A DNA stretch of 64,000 bases from Solimicrobium sp040544425 (GTDB lineage: Bacteria; Pseudomonadota; Gammaproteobacteria; Burkholderiales; Burkholderiaceae_D): positions 171,644 to 235,643 of the forward strand of contig JBEONO010000007.1 in the NCBI GenBank assembly GCA_040544425.1, in the 5' to 3' direction. The notes beneath the pieces are model-generated. The model was not told the DNA's origin and made no database searches. It saw only the letters and a list, made by a program, of their open reading frames with translations. The translations under genes were made by a program, and so were the position numbers. Positions 16,187 through 26,033 of this stretch are shown piece after piece; within the stretch, counting starts at the first letter, position 1, and every line of letters starts with the position of its first letter.

Positions 16187-17707
16187 GTGAGACAGAATAA
16201 TTCACCAGCGACCAACCCGATTTTGATTCTGGATGGCGGTGACGCAATGAGCGAATTTTCAGACAACGCCGCTACAACGTTGCGAAGGATGATGATTGTC
16301 GCAATCATATCGATTGGGGTGGGTGGTTGCTATGCCTTTTTCAGCGGGCATGATGAGAGAATTCTGTTGAGCTCACTGCTTAGCTTGGGAATCGTATCTT
16401 TTTGCTACTTTGATTTGCGCCACAATCGCATTGAGCGTGCCTTATCGGTGTTTTGCTGGGGCTTTTGGCTGTTCGCCTGCTGCTATTCGTTTCTGATCGC
16501 AGGCATCCGCACCCCGATTCTGGTTTTAATTCCTTCTGCGATCATGATTATTGCCTGGTCACAGGGAAAAAATTACATGTTGTTGATGGTGCTGCTGACC
16601 ACCGTGTTTTTCGTTGGCTTTGTGCTCGCCGAAAATAATCATTGGTTGCCCGCTCCGATTATGCGCACTGCGATGTCGATGTTCATCACTTACATGACGG
16701 TGATCCTGAGCGCCAGCGTGATGGCGCTGGTGATCGCCGATAATTTCAAGCGTTTGATTGAAAACAGCAGACAGCTCACGGTCGACCTGCGGCGCCGCCT
16801 GGACCAATTGCACCTGTCCGAAGACGCGATGCGCAATTTGAACAATCAGCTGGAACAGCGTGTTCTGGACCGGACCGCCCTGTACGACCAGACTAACCAG
16901 GTCTTGCAGAACACGGTCACGAAACTGGAACTGGCGCAAAAGGAATTGCTGCAATCGGAAAAGCTGGCTTCATTGGGATCCATGGTGGCCGGGATTTCCC
17001 ACGAATTGAATACGCCGGTCGGCAACGCATTGATGTTGACCACCAGCCTGGAAAATCTGTTCGAGCAAATCATTGAACGGATCAACGCCGGGCAACTCAA
17101 GCGGTCCGAACTGGACGAGCTATTGCAAACCGGGATTGAGATGTCGGGCCTGGCAACCAAGTCCACCAAACGTGCCGTGGAACTGGTGACCAGCTTCAAG
17201 CAGCTTGCAGTCGATCAGACTTCTGAATTGCGCCGCACTTTCAATCTGCACGACGTGATTGATGACAATCTGTCGACCCTGCTGCCGACAATCAAACAGC
17301 AGCACAAAACAATCAGCATCGACAACAAGGTAGCCACCAGATTTCAGTGTGACAGTTTTCCGGGGCCACTCGGTCAAATCATTGTGAGCCTGACCCAGAA
17401 TGCGATTTTGCATGGATTCGAAGGACGTGAATGCGGCAACATTATCATTCGCGCGGTAGATCAGGGCGAGACCATCGTACTGACGGTCAGCGATGATGGT
17501 GTCGGCATGGCACCCAATATTTTGGTCCATGTGTTTGATCCTTTCTTTACCACCAAACTGGGCAAGGGTGGTTCGGGCATCGGGCTGTCGATCTCGCACC
17601 GGATTGCCACCTCGGTGCTGGGTGGTAACCTGACTGTGAGTTCTTCACCGAGAGCCGGTGCACAATTTACTTTGACGCTGCCTAAAAGTGCGCCGTTTAA
17701 ATTTTAA
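16187..17707 (+). CDS. Membrane sensor histidine kinase
   Basis: About 506 residues. GTG 16187 is preferred since AAGG lies 7 bases upstream; TTG 16181 and ATG 16247 are alternatives. Five to six membrane helices fill the first 185 residues with almost no periplasmic domain. A coiled coil (190-255) leads to the H-box SLGSMVAGISHELNTP (phospho-His about 272) and an ATPase domain with DDGVGMAP and GGSGIGLSISHRIATS. There is no receiver domain and no regulator next to it. The H-box and ATPase closely resemble the receiver-kinase protein at 27628-28842, so the two are paralogues that may share a partner. Confidence 0.9.
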   Translation: MRQNNSPATNPILILDGGDAMSEFSDNAATTLRRMMIVAIISIGVGGCYAFFSGHDERILLSSLLSLGIVSFCYFDLRHNRIERALSVFCWGFWLFACCYSFLIAGIRTPILVLIPSAIMIIAWSQGKNYMLLMVLLTTVFFVGFVLAENNHWLPAPIMRTAMSMFITYMTVILSASVMALVIADNFKRLIENSRQLTVDLRRRLDQLHLSEDAMRNLNNQLEQRVLDRTALYDQTNQVLQNTVTKLELAQKELLQSEKLASLGSMVAGISHELNTPVGNALMLTTSLENLFEQIIERINAGQLKRSELDELLQTGIEMSGLATKSTKRAVELVTSFKQLAVDQTSELRRTFNLHDVIDDNLSTLLPTIKQQHKTISIDNKVATRFQCDSFPGPLGQIIVSLTQNAILHGFEGRECGNIIIRAVDQGETIVLTVSDDGVGMAPNILVHVFDPFFTTKLGKGGSGIGLSISHRIATSVLGGNLTVSSSPRAGAQFTLTLPKSAPFKF

Positions 17708-17718
17708 AAGACAGATGG

Positions 17719-18990
17719 TTAAATTTTTGCCCCGCCTGATTTTTGCGGATCAAAATAATAAGTCATCCGTTTGCGCGGACTCAGGTAGGCATAGATGTCC
17801 TGCGGCAGCAAATCCGGCTTGATGCTGGATTTCACTTCGAGGCTGGCATCATTGCTCAAATCTAAAATGATCGCTTCATCCTTGGGCACGCTGGGATCGT
17901 AAATCAAAATTGTCGGGCGCAGCGGCTTGCCTGAATTGACTGATACCACCATGCCGTACGTGCCGTCATTGAGTTTGACGACGGTGCCGGGCGGGTAGAC
18001 ACCCATGCAGCGGATAAAAATGTTTAACGGGGCAGGATCAAATAATTTCTTTTGATGCGCAAACATCAGCACCAGGGCATCGTAGGGAGTGAGCGAATCG
18101 GCCGGATTCGGGTGATTGCAGTGATTGTCGTAGGCATTGACGATACACACGATGCGCGACAGCAAACTGATTTTATCGGTCGGCAGATGTCCGGGATAGC
18201 CGCTGCCATCGGCATATTCGTGATGCTGCATGATGATATCCAGTGCGCCTTTCGGCAACCCGATCCGTTCACCTATCTTGACCCCGTAGGCGCAATGCAT
18301 CTGCAATAAATGCTGTTCGGATTTGCTCAATTCATGGCGCGCATGCACGATCCGGTCTGGAATCTCAACCTTGCCGATATCATGAAACAGGCAGCCCATC
18401 CCGAGGATTTTGATATCGTGATCGGCAAAGCCCATTTCTTTGGCCAGCATCATCGACAGGATGGCGACATTCAAGGAATGGTAATACGCTTCTTCGCCGG
18501 CAATTTTATCGTTCATCAGATGGATCGCGATATCCTTTTCGGACAGCAGTGAATCGAGCATCTGCTGGGTCAGCTGATCGGCGCTGTTGAACGCTTCCTC
18601 GGGGCGCGAGAACAGGTTGCGCGACATGTCTTTGATTGCCGTCGCCGCTTTTTGATAATGCTTTTCACAGCGCGCAATCGCTTCACGTTCAGCGATCAAT
18701 TTGTCGATACGCTGTTTTTTTGCCGTGATTGAAGCCAGCTCTTCCGGCGTTGGCTCGGCAACCGGCTCTGGTTCGGCGGGAGCCGCCTCGGGCAAAGGCA
18801 GGGGTCTGGTTTCACACAGCGTGGATTCGATGCGGATGGTTTTAATGCCCAGCGCCTTGATCGACTTGATCTGCTCGTCATTCTTGATCCGAAAACTATT
18901 GCGTGCAAACGAATGCTCAAGCCATGCCATATCAAGGATTACATACAGGCCGATACATAACTGATCAACTGAAATTGTCTTTATACTCAT
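17719..18990 (-). CDS. HD-GYP domain protein with N-terminal DUF3391
   Basis: 423 residues. An N-terminal DUF3391 domain (1-75) is followed by a Pro/Glu-rich linker, a helical part and an HD-GYP domain with HDIGK and HHEYADGSGYP, the motifs that bind metals and define cyclic-di-GMP phosphodiesterases. The C-terminal 130 residues resemble the extra domain common in this family. The predicted role is lowering cyclic-di-GMP. It converges with the kinase gene (11-base gap). All core HD-GYP residues appear intact. Confidence 0.9.
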   Translation of the reverse strand: MSIKTISVDQLCIGLYVILDMAWLEHSFARNSFRIKNDEQIKSIKALGIKTIRIESTLCETRPLPLPEAAPAEPEPVAEPTPEELASITAKKQRIDKLIAEREAIARCEKHYQKAATAIKDMSRNLFSRPEEAFNSADQLTQQMLDSLLSEKDIAIHLMNDKIAGEEAYYHSLNVAILSMMLAKEMGFADHDIKILGMGCLFHDIGKVEIPDRIVHARHELSKSEQHLLQMHCAYGVKIGERIGLPKGALDIIMQHHEYADGSGYPGHLPTDKISLLSRIVCIVNAYDNHCNHPNPADSLTPYDALVLMFAHQKKLFDPAPLNIFIRCMGVYPPGTVVKLNDGTYGMVVSVNSGKPLRPTILIYDPSVPKDEAIILDLSNDASLEVKSSIKPDLLPQDIYAYLSPRKRMTYYFDPQKSGGAKI

Positions 18991-19196
18991 TTTGCTGCTT
19001 GTGCTGGTTTTGTAAATTGAATATTAGCAGTCCGGGCGCGAATTTAAAGGTCCGATTAAAGATCCAAAATGCGGGCAACAGGATATTTATATTTGAATCA
19101 GGTTGGCCACACCGCGTCACCTGTGCCAAAATCGCGCGATATTTTGCACAAAAATGCCCGATCTCGTGAAGTTAAATTCCCCTCAATACGGACCCT

Positions 19197-20384
19197 ATGC
19201 TGGATAAAAAAGACTGGCGCGATTTTTTCGCTGTTTCCTTAAGTATTGCCATTGTCGGCATTGGCCTCGGCTGCACGCTGCCGTTAACTGCGCTGGTGTT
19301 GACCAGTCGCGGATTCGGTCCCAATGTCGTCGGCTGGATGATCGCTGCCGCGGCCTTGGGAGGGGTAGTCGGCACCTTTGTGACGCCTGCCGTGGTGGGG
19401 CGTTTTGGGCGGCGCAGCACCATGATTGCCTGTTTTGTCGTCGGGACCGCGTCCATCATGCCGCTGCAATTTACTGCGTCGCTGGAACTCTGGATGCTGT
19501 TGCGATTCTTGTTCGGACTGTCGATGGCGGCCTTGTTCCTGATCGGTGAAGCCTGGATCAATATTCTGCCTGGCGAAGCCGTACGCGGCAGAATTGTCGC
19601 CATCTATACGACCAGTTTCACGGCGTTTCAGGTGGCCGGACCCTTGTTCACCGATTGGTTATCGGGCTTTCCGCACAGCTCGTTTCTGATCTGCGGCGCG
19701 CTGTTTTTGCTGGGTGTGCCGGGGATGATGTTTGCCAGCGATGATCACAAATTGGGTAGGGCCCGATCAGGTCCGGACGAAGTGTCGGGCAAAGCTGTTG
19801 CTGGGCAAAGTTCCTGGTTGGATATTGTCGGCAGGGCACCGGTCATCATCGCCGGTACCGCGTTTTTTGCTTCCTTTGAATGCATCATCCTCGGTTTCCT
19901 GCCGCTGTTTGCGATCGACTCAGGCTTTAGTCAAAGTCGCGCTTTGGCGGCACCGGCCATTGTTCTGGCCGGCGACGCCACCTTGCAGTATGCCGCCGGG
20001 TGGCTGTCTGACCATTATGGCCGGGAGCGCGTGCACCGCCTGTTTGGCCTGATGGTGTGCGTGATGTTGCCGCTGCTGCCGCTGGTCGTTCATGTGCCTG
20101 GGGTCTGGGAAATCTATCTGTTTGTGCTGGGTGGATTTGCCGGTGCGGTGTACACCCTGTCCATGGTGGCTTCCGGGACGATTTTTAGCGGAAGCGCCTT
20201 GCTGCGCATCTCTGGTTTGATTGGTCTGACCTGGAATATTTCCAGCAGCGCCGGTCCGGCCGCGACCGGCCTGCTGATGCAGCGGTTTGGTTCCGGGGCG
20301 ATGGTCGCCGTGTTGTGGTGTCTGGCGCTGGTGTTTCTGATTTCTTCCAGCCGGTCATCAGGCCGGGTCCCGGCATCGCAGTAA
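19197..20384 (+). CDS. MFS transporter
   Basis: 395 residues with twelve predicted membrane helices. The loop between helices 2 and 3 carries GRFGRRS, a version of the MFS signature, and helix 5 has a G-rich segment. The sequence resembles YcaD/Bcr-like drug or solute exporters, but the substrate cannot be predicted. The ATG at 19197 has no clear ribosome site. No functional partner is adjacent. Confidence 0.85.
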   Translation: MLDKKDWRDFFAVSLSIAIVGIGLGCTLPLTALVLTSRGFGPNVVGWMIAAAALGGVVGTFVTPAVVGRFGRRSTMIACFVVGTASIMPLQFTASLELWMLLRFLFGLSMAALFLIGEAWINILPGEAVRGRIVAIYTTSFTAFQVAGPLFTDWLSGFPHSSFLICGALFLLGVPGMMFASDDHKLGRARSGPDEVSGKAVAGQSSWLDIVGRAPVIIAGTAFFASFECIILGFLPLFAIDSGFSQSRALAAPAIVLAGDATLQYAAGWLSDHYGRERVHRLFGLMVCVMLPLLPLVVHVPGVWEIYLFVLGGFAGAVYTLSMVASGTIFSGSALLRISGLIGLTWNISSSAGPAATGLLMQRFGSGAMVAVLWCLALVFLISSSRSSGRVPASQ

Positions 20385-20534
20385 GGTCGGGCATTCATAA
20401 TCACTGATTGATCGGTTATCTTTGTTTTTTTAATTTAAAAATCGCCTTTTATAATTGACTTCGGTATATTTTATTGACCTGTTAATTTGGATTTCCTGAC
20501 TGATTTCGGTATTAACTTCTACGAGTAAAAAACA

Positions 20535-21686
20535 ATGGCGTCAACTTTGAGAAAACTACAATCCGGAGCACTAGACCTTCCAATGTCAACGGGGTGGTAT
20601 TTGAACTCGCTGGGTGAGTTTAAGGGCAAGCAGGATATGTATACCCAACAGGCCCCTCAGAAATTAAAAACACTTCGGGAGCATGCCATTATTGAAAGTG
20701 CGGTTTCTTCGAACAGGATGGAGGGTGTCGAAATGGAACCTTCACGAGTACGCAACATCCTTGTCACGGCCAAACCGATGTTTCGTGACAGGGATGAAGA
20801 AGAAATTCGTGGGTACCGAGACGCACTTTCGCTGATTCACAGTGAGGCATCCGCGACAAGAATATCTAACGAAACAATCATGAAGTTGCACGCGATGACC
20901 CGCGGACAAATATGGGATGCGGGAAAATATAAGGAAAAGGATGGCGATATTATCGAACGATATCCAGACGGCACTGAGCGTGTCCGATTTCGTCCCGTTT
21001 CAGCCGCGCAGACTGAGTCGGCAATGAATCAGTTGATAGGCGATTGGCACTCATGCAATGACGAACAAAGAGTTCCTCCAGCGATTGCCCTTGCAGCTTT
21101 CAATCTGGATTTTCTTTGTATTCACCCATTCAGGGATGGGAATGGAAGGGTCTCACGACTACTATGGGTGCTTCAAAGTTATCACTCTGGATTTGAAGTA
21201 GCCAAATATATTAGTCTGGAACGATTAATAGAGCAAAATAAAGACCGGTATTATGAAACCCTGGAGGAAAGTTCACAGGGGTGGCACGAAGGAAAACATG
21301 ATCCATGGCCATTTATTAATTTTGTGTTGTTCATTATGAAGTTGGCGTACGTCGATTTTGTTGAAAGAGTTGGTGACGTCAAAGCGCCAAGAGGTGAAAA
21401 GCGCGATGTGGTGGAGGCCAGTATTTCCAAGCTTTTGAATAGTAAAAAAGCATCTTTTACGATGGCGGAGCTGGATCAAATGTGCCCTGGTGTCAGTCGG
21501 GATATGGTTAGGCACGTGGTAAGAGAGCAGGCATTAAAGGGCAAGGTTGAATGTCAGGGAAGAGGGCCGGGAACACTGTGGACAAAAGCGAATGCAAGCA
21601 ATGTGGGCAATGCATTACCCATTAAAGAGGGTAAGAATGAGGGTAATAATGAGGGGGCTGGTTACGACAAGGATGATTCTAAGTGA
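20535..21686 (+). CDS. Class II Fic-family AMP transferase
   Basis: 383 residues. The Fic motif HPFRDGNGRVSR (197-208) is complete, with the catalytic histidine, the phosphate-binding GNGR and the final arginine. An inhibitory motif of type S/T-x3-E-G/N is at 59-64 (SNRMEG), N-terminal to the Fic fold, so this is a class II, self-inhibited enzyme. The C-terminal third is a helix-turn-helix-like domain followed by a low-complexity Glu/Gly/Asn tail. It would AMPylate a protein target not deducible here. The surrounding DNA is more AT-rich than its neighbours, which suggests transfer. A 55-codon frame overlaps its stop. Confidence 0.9.
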   Translation: MASTLRKLQSGALDLPMSTGWYLNSLGEFKGKQDMYTQQAPQKLKTLREHAIIESAVSSNRMEGVEMEPSRVRNILVTAKPMFRDRDEEEIRGYRDALSLIHSEASATRISNETIMKLHAMTRGQIWDAGKYKEKDGDIIERYPDGTERVRFRPVSAAQTESAMNQLIGDWHSCNDEQRVPPAIALAAFNLDFLCIHPFRDGNGRVSRLLWVLQSYHSGFEVAKYISLERLIEQNKDRYYETLEESSQGWHEGKHDPWPFINFVLFIMKLAYVDFVERVGDVKAPRGEKRDVVEASISKLLNSKKASFTMAELDQMCPGVSRDMVRHVVREQALKGKVECQGRGPGTLWTKANASNVGNALPIKEGKNEGNNEGAGYDKDDSK

Positions 21687-21850
21687 GTAGCAGAGCAGTC
21701 ATCACAATTCAACGCTTAATTTCCTCTGCCGCAAATATCGCTCGATATAAATTCGCGACGCTTGCATCGCAATCCAATGCCAAGCACCATAATGTGGCCG
21801 ACACTGAGCTGCTTAAAATATTTCAATCGCAAAAATACGAACACCCTTAA
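21683..21850 (+). CDS. Small ORF overlapping the fic stop (55 aa)
   Basis: A GTG start overlaps the fic stop (GTGA) and the frame runs 55 codons to a TAA that itself overlaps the end of the convergent CoA-transferase gene. The peptide starts SSRAVITIQRL, is basic and has no recognised domain. Translational coupling to fic makes it a candidate accessory peptide, but it may be chance: there is no independent ribosome site and I know no homologue. Confidence 0.3.
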   Translation: MSSRAVITIQRLISSAANIARYKFATLASQSNAKHHNVADTELLKIFQSQKYEHP

Positions 21851-23139
21851 CTGCGGTTTAACGCCGCGCGCAGCTCTGCTCTGAAATGCGGATGTGCAAT
21901 CGCAATCAGCTCTTCAGCGCGCTGCCGGGCTGATTTGCCGCGCAATTGCGCAATCCCGTATTCGGTCACGACATAATTCACATCGTTTTTGCTCGTTGAG
22001 ATATGGGTGCCATTGTTCAGAGTTGGGACGATGCGCGAAATCGTGTCGTCTTTGGCGGTAGACGGTAACACGATAAACGACTTGCCGCCCTTGGACAGAT
22101 TTGCCGCGCGCACGAAATCGGCCTGCCCGCCGGTGCCGGAATACGGAATATTGGCCAGACTCTCGGATCCGCACTGACCAAGCAGATCAACCTGCAGACT
22201 GGCGTTAATGGTCATCAGATTGTCATTGCGCCCGGCGATGACCGGGTTGTTTGTGGTGCAGACCGGATGCATCTCCAACTGCGGATTGTGATGCATGAAG
22301 CGATACAACTTTTGCGAACCCAGCGCAAAGGTCGCCAGCATTTTACCGGGGTAAAAATTTTTTCTCTGGTTGGTCACCGCTCCTGATTCGAGCAGCTTCA
22401 GAATGCCATCTCCGATCATTTCAGTATGCACACCCAGATCGTGTTTGTCGGCCAGCTGCATCACCACGGCGTCGGGAATCGCACCATAGCCGATTTGCAA
22501 GGTTGCGCCATCGGCGATCATGTCTGCGACATATTTACCAATCGCCACCTGCACCGGACCAATCACCGGCAAGCCGACTTCAAAGATCGGGTCGCTGCTC
22601 TCAATGAGCGCGCTCACCTGGGAAATATGAATATGACATTGACCATGGGTAAACGGGACGTTGGGATTGACTTCCAGAATAACGCTGCGTGCCTTGGCAA
22701 CGGCTGCCATGGTGTAATCGGTTCCCAGGCTTAAGGCGAAAAATCCATGTTCATCCATGGGTGAGGCCATCGACACGACGACCTCGGCCGGAATATGCCC
22801 TTGATTGATCAGATCGGGAATTTCCCCAAAATAGTTAGGCAAAAAATCTACCCAGCCCGCCTGCCCGCCGGGGCGCGAAGCCGGGCCGTAAAACAGTGCG
22901 ACGTGGCGTACATGCTGGGCGGTATCGGGATCAAAGTAGCCGTATTTACGCAAGGCCAGGATCTGCAGCACTTTCACGTTATTGAAGCTGCGCCGTTGTT
23001 CCGACAGGGCAGTGAGCAAATGCGGCGGCTCGCCGACGCCGGTGGGGACGATGATCGAATCGCCGTCACGAATATGCCGGAGCGCCTCGGCCGGTGAACA
23101 CAGTTTGTTTTGATAACTGTCTTGTGCAATTTTCATCAT
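21847..23139 (-). CDS. Acetyl-CoA hydrolase / 4-hydroxybutyrate CoA-transferase family
   Basis: 430 residues of the class I CoA-transferase family with two similar alpha/beta halves. GVGEPPHLL near the N-terminus and HTEMIGDG (the glutamate forming the covalent CoA thioester) followed by GYGAIPDAV identify the family, as does the late GTGGQADFVRAA stretch that binds CoA. It moves CoA between acetate and another short acid, such as 4-hydroxybutyrate, or hydrolyses acetyl-CoA. A succinate-semialdehyde dehydrogenase exists 33 kb away, but no linked 4-hydroxybutyrate genes are present, so the substrate stays open. Confidence 0.85.
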   Translation of the reverse strand: MMKIAQDSYQNKLCSPAEALRHIRDGDSIIVPTGVGEPPHLLTALSEQRRSFNNVKVLQILALRKYGYFDPDTAQHVRHVALFYGPASRPGGQAGWVDFLPNYFGEIPDLINQGHIPAEVVVSMASPMDEHGFFALSLGTDYTMAAVAKARSVILEVNPNVPFTHGQCHIHISQVSALIESSDPIFEVGLPVIGPVQVAIGKYVADMIADGATLQIGYGAIPDAVVMQLADKHDLGVHTEMIGDGILKLLESGAVTNQRKNFYPGKMLATFALGSQKLYRFMHHNPQLEMHPVCTTNNPVIAGRNDNLMTINASLQVDLLGQCGSESLANIPYSGTGGQADFVRAANLSKGGKSFIVLPSTAKDDTISRIVPTLNNGTHISTSKNDVNYVVTEYGIAQLRGKSARQRAEELIAIAHPHFRAELRAALNRS

Positions 23140-23454
23140 CGCGCGCTTATTGTTGAATTAGGTCTAGCTTAGTTTGTTTTTCGGCTGCTGCGTGTTGAGG
23201 CAAATCAGAAATTGTCGATCAGGCAGAAATAGAGCCCAAAACAGTGCACAAAAACATGGCGAATTTTCACCTTGTATTTTGTACCGGAAATGTCAAATTC
23301 GACGTTGTTAGTTTAGATCCCATCACCTATCTTGGTAGAGTAAATCCAGAGGCCCCACTCTGGTTTTCTGTCATCAATCTGACATATACACCGCCTATGC
23401 TGCGAGTGCAGCAATTTTAACGCACGGCAACATTCTCGAATATTGGAAAGTATG
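23140..23454. other. Intergenic region between divergent genes, no gene seen
   Basis: About 315 bases between the divergent CoA-transferase and chemoreceptor genes. It must hold both promoters. I looked for a flagellar sigma28 promoter before the receptor and found no convincing match. The GGAAAG at 23445-23450 serves as ribosome site for the receptor. Confidence 0.4.
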
Positions 23455-25068
23455 ATGAAAACAACACTGAAGTCGCGCTTAAGCCTGGTTATCGGTTTGA
23501 TTACTCTGCTCGCGCTTGGGCTGGGCGTGCTCGGCCTGTTTGGCATGGGTAAGGCAAATGATGGCCTGCAAAGTGTGTATGAGAATCGCACCGTGGCGCT
23601 GGAACAGATTTTACGAATCGATCGCTTGCTGGTGCAAAGCCAGCTGGCGCTGGTTGAAGCAATCCAGGATTCGATGGCCGCCACCATCAAGACAAAAAGT
23701 GAAGTGATCGAAAAAAATATCGCAGAAATGGACAAGGCCTGGGCCGAGTATGCCCGGTCAGCGCTGTCGGACGACGAACGTAAACTTGCCGACACATTTA
23801 ACTCGGATCGCGGAAAATTAATTAACGAAGGGCTGCGCAGTACCATGAAAGCGATGGCTGATGGCGATCTGGCCAAGGCTGCCGAATTGCAGGACAAGGT
23901 CCAGGCCCTGGCAATTCCGCTCCGAAAAAGTGTCGATGCACTAAGAAAGACCCAGGTCGATCAAGCCCGTGCCGAGTACCAAAACGCCGTGTCGCGCTAC
24001 CAGATTCTGCGTGCGATTGTATTGGTCGCGATTGTCGTTGGTGGTCTGGTAGCGGCAGCCCTGGGTTATTTCCTGATCAAATATGTGTACGGCCAGCTCG
24101 GTGGCGAACCGGGTTATGCCTCGCAGATCGTACACAGTATCGCGGGCGGGGACTTGACCGTGCATGTCGAACTTGATCCTGCGGATAACCAGAGTCTGCT
24201 GTTTGCGATGAAGGCGATGCAGCAGAAGCTGTCGCAGACAATTTTCGAAATCCGCCAGTCGACCGAGACAATCAACGTGGCCTCGAATGAAATCGCGCAG
24301 GGCAATATGGAGCTGTCCAACCGCACTGAAAGTCAGGCTGATGCGCTCGAAGAAACCTCAACCTCGATGGGTGACTTGACCAATATCGTCAAGACCAATG
24401 CCGACAATACCCGCCACGCCAATCAGATGGCACAGTCCGCCTCAGCGGTGGCCCAGGAGGGCAGCAAGACAGTCATGCAAATCATTGACACCATGGGTTC
24501 GATCAATGCTTCGGCCAAAAAAATCACCGACATCATCAGTGTCATTGACGGCATCGCATTTCAAACCAATATCCTGGCCTTGAATGCCGCAGTTGAAGCG
24601 GCGCGGGCTGGCGAACAGGGACGCGGCTTCGCGGTCGTTGCCAGCGAAGTGCGCAATCTGGCGCAGCGTTCCGCCGCTGCAGCCAAAGAGATCAAGGGCT
24701 TGATCGGCCATTCGGTGGAAGAAGTCAGCCGGGGCAGCGCGATTGTTGCCAACGCCGGTGCCACGATGAACGAGCTGGTTGACAGTGTAAAGCGCGTCAC
24801 TGACATCATGGAGGTGATCAGTGCTGCCAACGACAAACAGCACGACGAGATCAATCAGGTCAACAATGCCATTTCGCAAATCGATGAAGTCACCCAGCAA
24901 AACTCGGCCCTGGTTGAAGAAGCGGCTGCTGCTTCACACTCGTTAAAGGAGCAGTCAGAAATATTGGGAGGTCTGGTGGGAATCTTCAAGCTGGTTGAGG
25001 GGGTGACGCCGCTACGTCCAGCGGTCGTGGTCCCGGCCAAATCCAAGTTAAGACTGGCACGACGCTGA
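23455..25068 (+). CDS. Methyl-accepting chemotaxis protein
   Basis: 537 residues from ATG 23455, chosen for GGAAAG placed 5 bases upstream (ATG 23452 and TTG 23443 are in frame). It has an N-terminal membrane helix, a four-helix-bundle periplasmic sensor (30-185), a second membrane helix (about 187-210), a HAMP domain starting QLGGEP and the cytoplasmic signalling hairpin with the tip DGIAFQTNILALNAAVEAAR. Glu/Gln-rich methylation helices lie on both sides. The C-terminus lacks a CheR-binding pentapeptide of the NWETF type. No ligand can be deduced. No cheA/cheW is near; the receptor presumably joins the main array. Confidence 0.94.
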   Translation: MKTTLKSRLSLVIGLITLLALGLGVLGLFGMGKANDGLQSVYENRTVALEQILRIDRLLVQSQLALVEAIQDSMAATIKTKSEVIEKNIAEMDKAWAEYARSALSDDERKLADTFNSDRGKLINEGLRSTMKAMADGDLAKAAELQDKVQALAIPLRKSVDALRKTQVDQARAEYQNAVSRYQILRAIVLVAIVVGGLVAAALGYFLIKYVYGQLGGEPGYASQIVHSIAGGDLTVHVELDPADNQSLLFAMKAMQQKLSQTIFEIRQSTETINVASNEIAQGNMELSNRTESQADALEETSTSMGDLTNIVKTNADNTRHANQMAQSASAVAQEGSKTVMQIIDTMGSINASAKKITDIISVIDGIAFQTNILALNAAVEAARAGEQGRGFAVVASEVRNLAQRSAAAAKEIKGLIGHSVEEVSRGSAIVANAGATMNELVDSVKRVTDIMEVISAANDKQHDEINQVNNAISQIDEVTQQNSALVEEAAAASHSLKEQSEILGGLVGIFKLVEGVTPLRPAVVVPAKSKLRLARR

Positions 25069-25076
25069 AAATCAGC

Positions 25077-25098
25077 CGCCGCAGGGCTTGCTGCGGCG
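25077..25098 (+). terminator. Hairpin downstream of the chemoreceptor gene
   Basis: A perfect 8-bp GC-rich stem (CGCCGCAG / CTGCGGCG) with a 6-base loop starts 9 bases after the stop. No T-run follows, so it may stabilise the 3' end or need Rho rather than act as an intrinsic terminator. Confidence 0.4.
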
Positions 25099-25325
25099 AA
25101 CCGGGCTAACAAACTCTTCTTTGCCCTCCAATAAGTACATCCACCAGTGTGGTTTCCCGCAATAGGCGGATATTTCTTTCCAGTATATTTTCCACCGCTT
25201 GGCCTTCGTTCCTGCGGGTTGCGCGTAATCTGTACTTTGGAGTTTTTGCTGGTTGCCTTGCTTATTCCTTCATTGACGCCGACCCAGCATGTCACAAAAA
25301 TATTCAAGCGCATGGGATCTGACAA

Positions 25326-26003
25326 ATGCAAGAGAACCTTATTTTGAATCGGGAAGAATTTGAACGGCATCTCAACGAACTGGCCGAGATGGTGGTCCGG
25401 CAGCAAGGCATCCATTTTGAGTCACATACCGAAGCACGCAGCTATGTGAAGGACACCACCGAAAAACTGGAACAGCTGCTCGCGCGCGGCAACGCGATGT
25501 TCATCGAGGGATTGAGACATTTGATTGCCCGCAACCAGCAACCCGTTGCAGAATTGGCCAGCAAAATTGTCGACAATCTGGCCGCGCCCGATCGGGTCGC
25601 TGAAATCATTGACCGGGACATCCTGAAAAACCCCGCCTCACTGCGCTTGTTCTCTGAAGCGGTCAACAGTTTTTACGATTGTGGAAATTATCAGGTAGAA
25701 GAATCGGTTATCTCCGTATTGCTGACCCTGTTTCCGATGGAGCCACAGCCCTTCGTCTGTTATGGAACCCTGATCTGGCGCAGGGACGGCATCGCCGAAG
25801 CCGTGTCCTACTATCAAAAAATCGTGGATATGTTTGAAAGTCCGATCCTCGATTATTTTGCGTCCGACTGTTATGACAAGTTCGGAAATCGACGCGAGGC
25901 CAGGTTGCTGTTGGAGCGGGCCTTTCAGTCAGGCAGCCAGGCACCTTATTTATTTGCAGATGTCCTGCAACTCATTCAGAGCGCTTTAAAAAAACCGTTT
26001 TAA
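25326..26003 (+). CDS. Helical, TPR-like protein of unknown function
   Basis: 225 residues, no signal peptide, mostly alpha-helical. The first 80 residues are charged and coiled-coil-prone. The second half (about 115-205) alternates helices in a pattern resembling TPR or type III chaperone repeats (LLTLFPMEPQPFVCYGTLIWRRDG, then RREARLLLERAFQSGSQAPYLFADV). It may be an adaptor or chaperone. It follows the chemoreceptor by 257 bases on the same strand, without proof of a link. Its last codons lie in a 26-base direct repeat. Confidence 0.6.
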   Translation: MQENLILNREEFERHLNELAEMVVRQQGIHFESHTEARSYVKDTTEKLEQLLARGNAMFIEGLRHLIARNQQPVAELASKIVDNLAAPDRVAEIIDRDILKNPASLRLFSEAVNSFYDCGNYQVEESVISVLLTLFPMEPQPFVCYGTLIWRRDGIAEAVSYYQKIVDMFESPILDYFASDCYDKFGNRREARLLLERAFQSGSQAPYLFADVLQLIQSALKKPF

Positions 26004-26033
26004 AAAATCGCTTTAAAAAACCGTTTTAAAAAA
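25982..26033. repeat. Tandem duplication covering both stop codons of convergent genes
   Basis: Two near-identical units, CGCTTTAAAAAAACCGTTTTAAAAAAT (27 bases, shown in two parts: 13 bases CGCTTTAAAAAAA then CCGTTTTAAAAAAT) at 25982-26008 and a 25-base copy at 26009-26033 with one A fewer. Each TTTTAAAA core is palindromic and gives a TAA on both strands; the first copy ends the + strand gene and the second ends the - strand gene. Confidence 0.75.
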
